Assembly (NCBI GenBank): GCA_020849855.1
Contig: JADZFO010000052.1
Location: forward strand, 12,823 to 76,822
DNA: 64,000 nucleotides
From: a bacterium
Lineage (GTDB): Bacteria > 4484-113 > JAFGCY01
Direction of reading: 5' to 3'
Below the pieces are notes generated by a model, which saw nothing but the letters and a program-made list of their open reading frames with translations, did no database searches and was not told where the DNA came from. A program made the position numbers and the translations under genes. Shown here one piece after another: positions 17,832 to 24,672 of this stretch. Position 1 is the first letter of the stretch; each line of letters begins with the position of its first letter.

Positions 17832-17837
17832 AGTATA
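17832..17837 (-). promoter_or_regulatory. -10 box (TATACT) of the sigma operon
   Basis: TATACT on the minus strand in an AT-rich patch (CTATATCTATACTT). The leader to the ATG at 17793 would be about 30 bases and contains the AGGCAGGA ribosome site. No convincing -35 box is seen; an ECF-type promoter may be used instead. Confidence 0.4.
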
Positions 17838-17893
17838 GATATAGTCGGAGCCGCGGCCGGGGATGTAATACGAGTGCATTAACATTACAGATG

Positions 17894-18119
17894 TTATGTA
17901 TTCAGGAAGACGTCTTCGTCGATCTGCAGTGTTCGCAGAACCGATCGCAATGAGCCTTCAGGTATTGGGCCGCGGTGATTAGGGCTCGGAACTCTTCGGC
18001 GAGTCTACGGATTGAGCCAAATTTCATGACTGCCTTTGGCCTGACGGTCAAACGCACAACCCAGGGCACGCAGCTTTCTGATGGACTCTAATACGTGGAC
18101 CCGAGAGCTTTCCGCCCAT
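17894..18119 (-). pseudogene. hicA: Broken hicA toxin gene
   Basis: Translating past the hicB stop gives a HicA-like product in pieces. The ATG at 18119 overlaps the hicB stop (TGATG) and starts MGGKLSGP. The frame then shifts once, and the next part reads LESIRKLRALGCAFDRQ, then KGSHEIWLNP, with the conserved GSH of HicA. An in-frame TAG follows, and then the same frame continues TRRRVPSPNHRGPIPEG and LRSVLRTLQIDEDVFLNT to a TAA at 17894-17896, which is the normal HicA C-terminal pattern. HicA is a small mRNA-cleaving toxin. Two lesions (one frameshift, one nonsense codon) make it inactive unless recoded. The antitoxin gene is intact. Confidence 0.75.
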
Positions 18120-18358
18120 CATGCTGCACTGACTGGAGTTACGAGATCAAAATGCAGCGGCTCTTCTACAGACTCCGGCAGCGGGTCACCATGCTCTATA
18201 TAGCTCTCGGCCAGTTCGCGTGCGACATCCTGAGCAATCTCAACAGTCTCAGCAATTGTTCGCCCCTGCGCCAGCAGCTCTGGCAAGTCCGGACTGGTGA
18301 CCAGATACACGCCCTCGGGCAGCCGCTCTACATGCAGGCGGATAGTTCTCTCGCTCAT
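18119..18358 (-). CDS. hicB: HicB-like antitoxin
   Basis: 79 residues from the ATG at 18358. It starts MSERTIRLHVERLPEGVYLV and continues TSPDLPELLAQGRT and ETVEIAQDVARELAES, the partial RNase-H-like HicB fold that binds and blocks HicA. It lacks the extra C-terminal DNA-binding domain seen in longer HicB proteins. The order hicB before hicA, joined by TGATG, is a known arrangement. The gene remains open although its toxin is broken. Immediately upstream lies an inverted-repeat element (18437-18571) that may have replaced the original promoter. Confidence 0.75.
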   Translation of the reverse strand: MSERTIRLHVERLPEGVYLVTSPDLPELLAQGRTIAETVEIAQDVARELAESYIEHGDPLPESVEEPLHFDLVTPVSAA

Positions 18359-18436
18359 AGCGAAATTGCAACCTGAACCAGCCGCTAAAAGATGCAGCGA
18401 ACTCGCGCACCATTGAGGATGCTGAAGACCAAAGCA

Positions 18437-18571
18437 AACAGGAGGCACAGAGGCAAAGAGACTTATGAGGGCTGCCCGCCTTCGTTGAGCGGAGAGCTAA
18501 GCTCCATGGCTTCACGCTAGGCAGACGGGCACGTTGCCCTCCAGAATCTCTGTGCCTCAGTGCCTCCTGTT
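18437..18571. repeat. Inverted-repeat element, MITE-like, about 135 bp
   Basis: Arms 18437-18461 and 18547-18571 match as inverted repeats at 23 of 25 positions (core AGGAGGCACAGAGG). A second, inner pair (GAGGGCTGCCCG near 18468 and CGGGCA...GCCCTC near 18525) extends the fold. No reading frame is inside. It sits directly upstream of hicB. Confidence 0.6.
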
Positions 18572-18593
18572 GGTTTTCGTTTTTCTAAACATG

Positions 18594-18612
18594 GCCGGGG
18601 ACAAGCCCCGGC
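18594..18612. repeat. REP-like palindrome
   Basis: GCCGGGGACAAGCCCCGGC, a near-perfect palindrome followed by TCTGCAAAA. The GGGGACAAGCCCC core and the CTCTGCAAAA flank recur in the 83-bp repeats at 49486-49746. Confidence 0.6.
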
Positions 18613-18642
18613 TCTGCAAAACCCGCGGAGCATGCTCTGCTC

Positions 18643-19545
18643 TTACTGCTTTAGAAAAGTGCCTGCGCGCAGCTCGTCGTAAGCCTGGCGCAGCTCTTCC
18701 TGGGTGTTCATCACGATCGGGCCATACCAGGCCACCGGCTCGCGCAGAGGCTGGCCTGAGACCAGCAGAAAGCGGATACCTTCCTCGCCGGCCTGGACCT
18801 CGATCTCATCCCCGCTGTCAAAGAGCACCAGGCTGCGGTTATCGGCCAGGGCCGGGGCCAGGCGCTGGCTGCCGTCCGGCTCTTCTGTCACCACGCCCTG
18901 CGGGTCGGAGGACTCGCGGAACTGGCCCTCGCCGGCAAAGACATAGGCAAAGGCATGGCTGTCATGCGGCACCTTGATGCGCTTGCGCACACCCGCCGGG
19001 ATCGAGAGGTCAACATAGACCGGATCGGCGGCAATACCCTCCACCGGGCCGCGCTGGCCCCAGAAAGTGCCGCAGACCAGCCGGGCCACTGAGCCGTCGT
19101 CATCGGTCACCACCGGGATATCAGGGGCCTTGACCTCCTGATAGCGCGGGTCGGTCATCTTGTGCTCGCGGGGCAGGTTGGCCCAGAGCTGGAAGCCGTG
19201 CATCCGCCCGGCGCCGTCGCCCTTTGGCATCTCCTGGTGCAGAATGCCGCGGCCGGCTGTCATCCACTGCACGTCGCCGGCGCTGATCTCGCCCTGGTTG
19301 CCGATGCTGTCGGCGTGCTCAACCGTCCCGGCCAGCACATAGGTGATCGTCTCGATTCCGCGGTGCGGATGCCAGGGAAAGCCGGCGGAGTAGTCAGCCG
19401 GGTCATCGCCGCGGAAGTCATCAAAGAGCAGGAAGGGGTCGAAATCCGCCGTCGCGCCGAAGCCGAAGGCCCGGGCCAGATGCACCCCGGCGCCCTCAAC
19501 GGTGGGCCGGGCATGATTCATGCGCTTCACAGGTCGCAGTGACAT
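18643..19545 (-). CDS. Pirin-family protein
   Basis: 300 residues, two cupin domains. The N-terminal domain has the metal-binding set HPHRGIET (two His and Glu spacing) and later GILHQEMP, giving the His-His-His-Glu site of pirins; the C-terminal domain starts near IPVVTDDDG and has lost the ligands, as usual. Some bacterial pirins oxidise quercetin, others bind metabolic enzymes; which applies here is open. The ATG at 19545 follows a GGAGGAG site. Single gene with no related neighbour. Confidence 0.9.
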   Translation of the reverse strand: MSLRPVKRMNHARPTVEGAGVHLARAFGFGATADFDPFLLFDDFRGDDPADYSAGFPWHPHRGIETITYVLAGTVEHADSIGNQGEISAGDVQWMTAGRGILHQEMPKGDGAGRMHGFQLWANLPREHKMTDPRYQEVKAPDIPVVTDDDGSVARLVCGTFWGQRGPVEGIAADPVYVDLSIPAGVRKRIKVPHDSHAFAYVFAGEGQFRESSDPQGVVTEEPDGSQRLAPALADNRSLVLFDSGDEIEVQAGEEGIRFLLVSGQPLREPVAWYGPIVMNTQEELRQAYDELRAGTFLKQ

Positions 19546-19983
19546 TTGCTCCTCCCTGCGAGCTGTGGGCCTGCCGCCCGCTGCTTCCCAGCCGGCTGGC
19601 GCCCCAGACTCGCCTCAATAGAATAAGCCTGATACCTGACCGGCTGCCATATTCGTTTAATGTCAAACGATCTTTTGACCGCAGATTTCGCACACGGAAG
19701 AGCTGAAGACCTCCTGCAAACCTGAGCTCTGCACACGACTGTCTCATTTATCAGGAGTCCATAGCACCAGCATCGCTGAAGCGGGTAGATGTAAGGCTGC
19801 CCGCGCCCGAGGGCAGTTCAAGGATGGAGACTTGCAGCGCCAGAGCGGCGCACGGGCCTGGATTGTGGTCTGGCGCGGAACGCCCACCCGTAGCCCCCGC
19901 GCTGAGACTGCAATCCAGGCGTTACTTCTTTAGGAGCAAGGGCCGATGTCCCGCTACCTTCGAACCGCTGACTTCAGTCTTCA
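19546..19983. other. Gene-free stretch, 438 bases
   Basis: No reading frame with family likeness on either strand. It includes a perfect 10-bp inverted repeat (GCCTGGATTG at 19856-19865 with its complement at 19911-19920, 45 bases apart) that could form an RNA stem, and the ribosome site of the pirin gene. The GGTTCGAA-like word at 19958-19968 is not part of a foldable tRNA. Confidence 0.45.
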
Positions 19984-20670
19984 CTAACGATCAGTAGAAC
20001 TGAAGATGATGTGATTTTCTATGACGCTGTGCTCTCCATAGACTCGGATGTACATGATTGGCGAACTGATCCTTATTCGCTTGTCTGTACCTGTCGACGG
20101 ATCCTCGGTCTTCTGAAGCAACCAGCGCTCCCGGTAGATCGGCACCTTAGCCGCATAGTAGGCAATTTCTGCGGGCGTAAGAATATGGACGTAGAGGTCT
20201 CCTGGAGAGAACTCCTCCGAAGTAATAAGGGGATACTCGCCTGTGATCGGGTTCTTGATCTCATCCAGCCATTCCGGCGCGCGCTTGAAAGCACCCAAGC
20301 CGTTGGCCTTCATCACCGCTTCCGGGGTCAGCCGCTCGGGCAACTCGCCAGTCTTTTCGTAGTACGCGCACACATGCCCCCAAATCGTTGTGTACCAATC
20401 TGAAAGCGGGTGGCCGAAGGAACTGCTGGTGCTGCCCGCAAGCATGTAGCGCTCAATGTCACTGAGGCTCGAGCGAGGCGGCAGCTTGGCAAACGTCACC
20501 TTGCCAAAGTTCATGTCGGCTTGGAAACCGTAGTTGGGCTTACCGTAGTCCAGATTGACTTCAAAAGGCAGGAAGCCGGCTGCCGGGTGTTTGAATTCCT
20601 CGTCCGCCAAGGCGACATTGACGAAAAGCACAAGAACAGCGATGGTTGCTAGTGACAGAAAACGATTCAA
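19984..20670 (-). CDS. Exported protein of unknown function
   Basis: 228 residues with a signal peptide (MNRFLSLATIAVLVLF, cleavage after ALA). The start is a TTG at 20670: it has a GGAGG site 7 bases upstream, while the nearby ATG is out of frame. The mature protein has WYTTIWGHVCAYYEKTGELP and WLDEIKNPITGEYP, the latter recalling the C-terminal head of pseudopilin-like or DUF1559-type proteins, where a residue-count and loop region precedes a NP.TG motif, but there is no N-terminal pilin helix. A TATAAT box lies at about 20706-20711, giving a short leader. Base composition is noticeably less GC-rich than neighbours. Confidence 0.65.
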   Translation of the reverse strand: MNRFLSLATIAVLVLFVNVALADEEFKHPAAGFLPFEVNLDYGKPNYGFQADMNFGKVTFAKLPPRSSLSDIERYMLAGSTSSSFGHPLSDWYTTIWGHVCAYYEKTGELPERLTPEAVMKANGLGAFKRAPEWLDEIKNPITGEYPLITSEEFSPGDLYVHILTPAEIAYYAAKVPIYRERWLLQKTEDPSTGTDKRIRISSPIMYIRVYGEHSVIENHIIFSSTDR

Positions 20671-20790
20671 CGCATAGCCTCCAAGCGAGCGGGTGAGTGT
20701 GGATTATATAGGAAATACAGCTTTAACCTAATACGCACATGAACCTCGGCTCTGTGCCTCTGCGGCTCCTTGTGAAGATTCTTAAGGCTG

Positions 20791-20850
20791 GCGGCGACAG
20801 TGCGCCGCCCCTACAAGAGGGCGGGGACAAGCCCACGCCCCTACAAGACC
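20791..20850. repeat. Pair of 30-bp REP-like repeats
   Basis: Two direct 30-bp units, 20791-20820 and 20821-20850, both containing a palindrome of the GGCGGGGACAAGCCC type followed by GCCCCTACAAGA. They lie just past the end of the DUF3187-like gene, as REP elements often do, and end in the same CCCCTAC word as the REP-like palindrome near 58349. Confidence 0.6.
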
Positions 20851-20869
20851 GAGTACAACTCGGCGCTCG

Positions 20870-22393
20870 CTAGAACTCCCACTTCAGCTCTGTGTTCACC
20901 ACGAAATCGGGGGCCGTCTCAGGGTTCAGGTCCTCGTTGAAGCCGCCGGTCCAGACCAGGGTGTCGCTGAAGCGCTTGCTGAAGCCCAGCGCCAGTTCCT
21001 GCGCATCCTTGTCGGCTTCCTTGCTGCCCACCCGCAGGCCGTTGCGCTGGATGCGGTAGTTCGCGCCGACGGTGAAACCGTGGTCCCAGGCATACTCCAC
21101 GCCGGCGAGGTAGGTTGGCATGTCCTGCCAGCCCACGTTGTCCCAGTCCGGCTCGCCGACGAAGACATAGTCCACGTTGGCATAGCCGCGCCAGCGGCTG
21201 CCGAACTGGTGCTGGTACAGCGCGCCGATCTGAAAATCGAAGTTGCCGCTGCCAAAGGCGTGGTCGGGGCTGCCAGTGGGCAGTTTGGCCACCGCGCGCA
21301 CCGATGCCGCATCTCGCCCGTCCTCATGGTTCCACAGGGGCAGCTTGTAACCCACCGAGATATCGCCGATGCCGGAGCTGTCGCCTTCGTCGTTGAAGAC
21401 CACGCCCTCGCGGGTCACGATGGTGAAGCGGTACATATTGTCGGGGAAGCGGTTGCGCAGGCCGTTGGGCAGGCCCAGCCAGCCGTGCCACTGGCTGATG
21501 ATGTTGTCCATGAAGCCGTGGCTGCGATAGTTCAGCGGCACGCGCACGCTCAGCTCGCCGCTGCCCGCGCGCTGGCGCCAGTCGGCGGTCAGGCGGAGTT
21601 GCTCGAAGTCGTAGTCCGTAATGATGCCGCTGTCCAGCTCGCGCAGGATGACGTTGGTCAGGTCAAGGTGCAGGCGGAAGTCCGTGCGGCCCTCGGGCAG
21701 CACCGCGGCGGCCTCCGGCACCGGGCCGAGGAAGATCGCCGTCGGCGGGTGCGTGTTGATCACATTCAGCGGGCCGTGGAACTCAAGTATGCCGCAGGCC
21801 TTGCCGGGGACATCCACACAGCCGTCGCCGCCGCAGTCATCGCAGCCATCGCCATGACAGTGCCCGCACTCCTCTGTGGCCCAGGCGCCGCCGGCTTCAT
21901 GGTCTTCGGCTTCGAAGGCGTCGCTGACGTCATCAGCCCAGGCCTTGTCAGTGCCCTCGTCGCCGGGCTCGCCGGCGCCTTCCAGCTCGTGGTCATGTTT
22001 ATCGTGGCCGGGCACAGCCTTTTGCACCGGCTCGGGATCCGCGCCGCCGGCCTTTGTTACTGCGCTGTCGCCTTTGGTCTCAAGGCTGCCGACGCCGGAG
22101 CCTTCCTGGCCGGCGATGGCTTCGCCTTCCGGCAGCAGGGGATCCGGGGCGGGCTCGATCTCTTCGCGGTCTTCTTCTTCGCCGAGGTGCTCGGCGTTGC
22201 CGGGGTTAACGTAGCCGTCGCGGCTGCCCTCGGCGAAGCATTGACGGGGGGCGAGCAGCGCCAGTCCCAAGGCCAGCGCAAAGGCGGCCAGGACCATCGC
22301 CAGCGCCGTGCAGTACGTCGCGCCGGAAATGGCTGCCTGGCGGGCCTTCGTGCCAGCATCGCGGCGCCAGCGCGCCCCCCGCGCCTTCCTCAT
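20870..22393 (-). CDS. DUF3187-like outer-membrane protein with Cys-rich insert
   Basis: 507 residues. After a signal or anchor (residues 25-50, ALAMVLAAFALALGLALLA) comes an acidic linker of about 110 residues and then a Cys-rich knot, ECGHCHGDGCDDCGGDGC (about 172-190), which repeats the CxxCxGxG style of the DnaJ zinc domain. The C-terminal 290 residues match the DUF3187 type of outer-membrane barrel: FRLHLDLTNVILRELDSG, SVRVPLNYRSHGFMDN, VGYKLPLWNHEDG and a terminal aromatic (LKWEF). The function of the family is unknown; transport or surface roles are suggested by the barrel. A TATAAT box sits 7 bases before the ATG. Confidence 0.75.
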   Translation of the reverse strand: MRKARGARWRRDAGTKARQAAISGATYCTALAMVLAAFALALGLALLAPRQCFAEGSRDGYVNPGNAEHLGEEEDREEIEPAPDPLLPEGEAIAGQEGSGVGSLETKGDSAVTKAGGADPEPVQKAVPGHDKHDHELEGAGEPGDEGTDKAWADDVSDAFEAEDHEAGGAWATEECGHCHGDGCDDCGGDGCVDVPGKACGILEFHGPLNVINTHPPTAIFLGPVPEAAAVLPEGRTDFRLHLDLTNVILRELDSGIITDYDFEQLRLTADWRQRAGSGELSVRVPLNYRSHGFMDNIISQWHGWLGLPNGLRNRFPDNMYRFTIVTREGVVFNDEGDSSGIGDISVGYKLPLWNHEDGRDAASVRAVAKLPTGSPDHAFGSGNFDFQIGALYQHQFGSRWRGYANVDYVFVGEPDWDNVGWQDMPTYLAGVEYAWDHGFTVGANYRIQRNGLRVGSKEADKDAQELALGFSKRFSDTLVWTGGFNEDLNPETAPDFVVNTELKWEF

Positions 22394-22400
22394 CCCAGCG

Positions 22401-22406
22401 ATTATA
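22401..22406 (-). promoter_or_regulatory. -10 box (TATAAT) 7 bases before ATG 22393
   Basis: A consensus TATAAT on the minus strand, then seven bases, then the ATG, so there is no room for a ribosome site. It lies in the 31 bases between this gene and the lipoprotein gene upstream. Confidence 0.6.
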
Positions 22407-22424
22407 CAGGGCGCTAAGCGGCGG

Positions 22425-24608
22425 CTAGAAGTTCGGCACCGGCGCTGTCGTTAGGTAATACAGCTTCCCTGACTGGTCGTTCCAGTAAGACAGCCCAATC
22501 TCGCTATTGATGCTCGCGCTGACGCTCTGGAAGCCGCTTCCTGCGGTCGAATCAACAATGAGCGGGGCATCCCACAGTGAGCCGTCGGGGCTAAGCGGAC
22601 TGAAGGCCTGGACGTCCTGGGCCGGATAGCCCTGGGCGAAGACGAACAAGCCCGGTGCGCCAAAGGACATGGTCAGATGCTTGTAGGGCTGCGCCGGCAT
22701 ATTGACCAGGTCCGGGGAGTTCCATGCGCTGCCGTTGTCATCCTGGGCTGAAGCGAACATCAGTGCGCCGCTGTCCGAGCTGAAGCAGACTACCGGCCGG
22801 CCCAGCACTTTGGTCATGGCCGGGAAGGCGTTCCCATAGTCGCCCGTAGCGATGGTCACTGGCGCTTGCCAGGCGGTTCCGATGGCATCGCTGGCCCGCA
22901 TGAAGGAGATCTGGGCATTACCGTCATTGTTCTCATACCAGAAGCTGATCCCCGGCCTGCCATTCACCATCATCAGCTTGCTGTCCCAGCCGGAGCTGTT
23001 GTTCTGGTCATTCAGCATTTGTGCTGCACCCCAGGCCATGCCCTGTGCGTCTGCGGCGCGGACATAAAACAGCCTGACCAAACCGGGGCTGAAAGCTCGA
23101 TAACTGACAGCCGGCCGGCCAAGCACCATGGCCAGGGAGAACTCGCGCACATCGCTCTGCGCAGGATCAACAGTTACCGGTGCGCCCCAGCTCATGCCCT
23201 GGCCGTCAATGGCTCGAATATAGGCCAGGCTTCCGTCAAGTGCCTTATAACAGACTGCCGGGTTAGATCCAACCAGCCCAAGGCTGAGCGAATCGTGGTT
23301 GCCCACATTTTCCTGCACAGTGACGGGACTGTTCCAGACATAGCCTGCCGTGGTGTCGGCCAGGGCGAACTTTACACTGAACACTGTCGGGAAAGAGCCG
23401 GGGTCATAGGTCAGGTAGGTCAGTGCCGGACGTCCGTCCACTTCGGCCAGATCCAGGGCAAAGACCGGCTCCTGTGCGACCTCCACCACCTGCGGGCTCA
23501 GGTCGATGCTGAGGGCGGCGGTGCCCTGATTGCTGGCGCTGTCTGTCACCCGAAGCACCGCTTCCATCCTTCCAGCCGCCCGGTACTCATGGCTGGTGCT
23601 CGCGCTCGGCCCCGCTTCGTCGAATGCGCCGTCTCCGTCGAAATCCCATTCATAGCTTGTGATGCTGTCGCCGAGATCCCCGCCGGCATCGCTGCCGCTG
23701 GCGTCAAAGTTCACCGTGACCGGCACAGCGCCCAGCAGCGGATCAGCCGTAAAGCTGGCGCTGGGCGGGTTGTTGCCCGCGGCGGTCACGTTCACGCTGG
23801 CCGTTGTCGTGGCTGTTGCACCGCGCGTATCGGTCAGGCGTAAAGTGACCGTGTAGGCGCCCGGGTTGGTATAGGTCGGTGTGGCGACGGCGTCCGAGGC
23901 GCCACTGAGATCAAAGGTGCCGTCACTCTCGAAATCCCATTCAAACAGCAGGATGCTGTCACCCGGATCCGGGTCGGCGCTGAGGGAAGCATCAAGCAGC
24001 GCTTCAAAGGGCGCATCGCCCGTCTGGCTGGGCGGGTCAATTAGCGGCAGCGGCGGGTTGTTATCCGGGCTGATTAACGTAAGGTCCAATCCGCTTACCA
24101 GCGCGGAAGCACCCGCCGGGGCCGCCACCGCGAAGTAGCAGGAACCGCTACCGGAGCGGTGCAGCGCGGAGTCCAGCTCTGCCTGCGCAGTCTCGCTGAA
24201 TGGCCCCGACCAGACCCAGGCATCCTTGCTGTAGTCTGCCAAGCCTAGCCAGTATCCGCTGCTGGTCGCCGTACTTAGCACCGCTATGCTACTCAGCGAA
24301 TTCTCCGCCGCGGGGGTGAACGCGTAGAGCGCCCATTCCATCCCGGTACCGCCGCCTGGCCCGGCGGCAGTGGCATCCAACAGCAGGTCTGTGCCCGCTG
24401 TCCGTGCACCGCTGCTTCGCTGCAGCGTAGCCGAACCATCCAGGTGGCTCAGTGTCTCTGCGCTTGGTCCTCGCAAAGCATCTAGCTGGGCCAGCGCTGG
24501 CAGACCGTTTTGACCTTGACGGCCAGCTGTGCTGTCGCTACCACAACCACAAAGGCCCAACAGCAGGGCGGCGCTGACAGCGATGCACGTATGGCGGACA
24601 GTACACAT
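22425..24608 (-). CDS. Lipoprotein: shared N-module, two PKD, seven-blade propeller
   Basis: 727 residues from the ATG at 24608 (GAGAGGGGAG site), lipobox LLGLCGC. Linker NGLPALAQLDAL, then the shared N-terminal module (MEWALYAFTP, then GLADYSKDAWVWSGP). Two PKD domains follow at about 187-375 (FEWDFESDGTFD, YEWDFDGDGAFD). The C-terminal half consists of seven repeats of roughly 48 residues with the pattern V.GRPA(V/I)(S/C)Y, a short loop, (L/F).(Y/F).RA.D..G..W..P, counted here as a seven-bladed propeller. It is the last of six paralogues on the minus strand; its closest relative is the next gene upstream, with the same two-PKD layout. Probably a surface-exposed binding protein; no enzyme residues visible. 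Confidence 0.85.
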   Translation of the reverse strand: MCTVRHTCIAVSAALLLGLCGCGSDSTAGRQGQNGLPALAQLDALRGPSAETLSHLDGSATLQRSSGARTAGTDLLLDATAAGPGGGTGMEWALYAFTPAAENSLSSIAVLSTATSSGYWLGLADYSKDAWVWSGPFSETAQAELDSALHRSGSGSCYFAVAAPAGASALVSGLDLTLISPDNNPPLPLIDPPSQTGDAPFEALLDASLSADPDPGDSILLFEWDFESDGTFDLSGASDAVATPTYTNPGAYTVTLRLTDTRGATATTTASVNVTAAGNNPPSASFTADPLLGAVPVTVNFDASGSDAGGDLGDSITSYEWDFDGDGAFDEAGPSASTSHEYRAAGRMEAVLRVTDSASNQGTAALSIDLSPQVVEVAQEPVFALDLAEVDGRPALTYLTYDPGSFPTVFSVKFALADTTAGYVWNSPVTVQENVGNHDSLSLGLVGSNPAVCYKALDGSLAYIRAIDGQGMSWGAPVTVDPAQSDVREFSLAMVLGRPAVSYRAFSPGLVRLFYVRAADAQGMAWGAAQMLNDQNNSSGWDSKLMMVNGRPGISFWYENNDGNAQISFMRASDAIGTAWQAPVTIATGDYGNAFPAMTKVLGRPVVCFSSDSGALMFASAQDDNGSAWNSPDLVNMPAQPYKHLTMSFGAPGLFVFAQGYPAQDVQAFSPLSPDGSLWDAPLIVDSTAGSGFQSVSASINSEIGLSYWNDQSGKLYYLTTAPVPNF

Positions 24609-24672
24609 TCTCCCCTCTCCCAACGCAGTTGAATAGAGTATGGCGGCTGGTGACGCAGCAGCTTGCTCGAAG

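Noticed and set aside
21080-22417. Long plus-strand frame of 445 codons opposite the DUF3187-like gene
   Set aside because: It is the mirror of a real GC-rich gene; its product has the Ala/Val/Gly/His mix of a shadow frame and no start site, while the minus-strand frame has a signal, barrel motifs and a -10 box.
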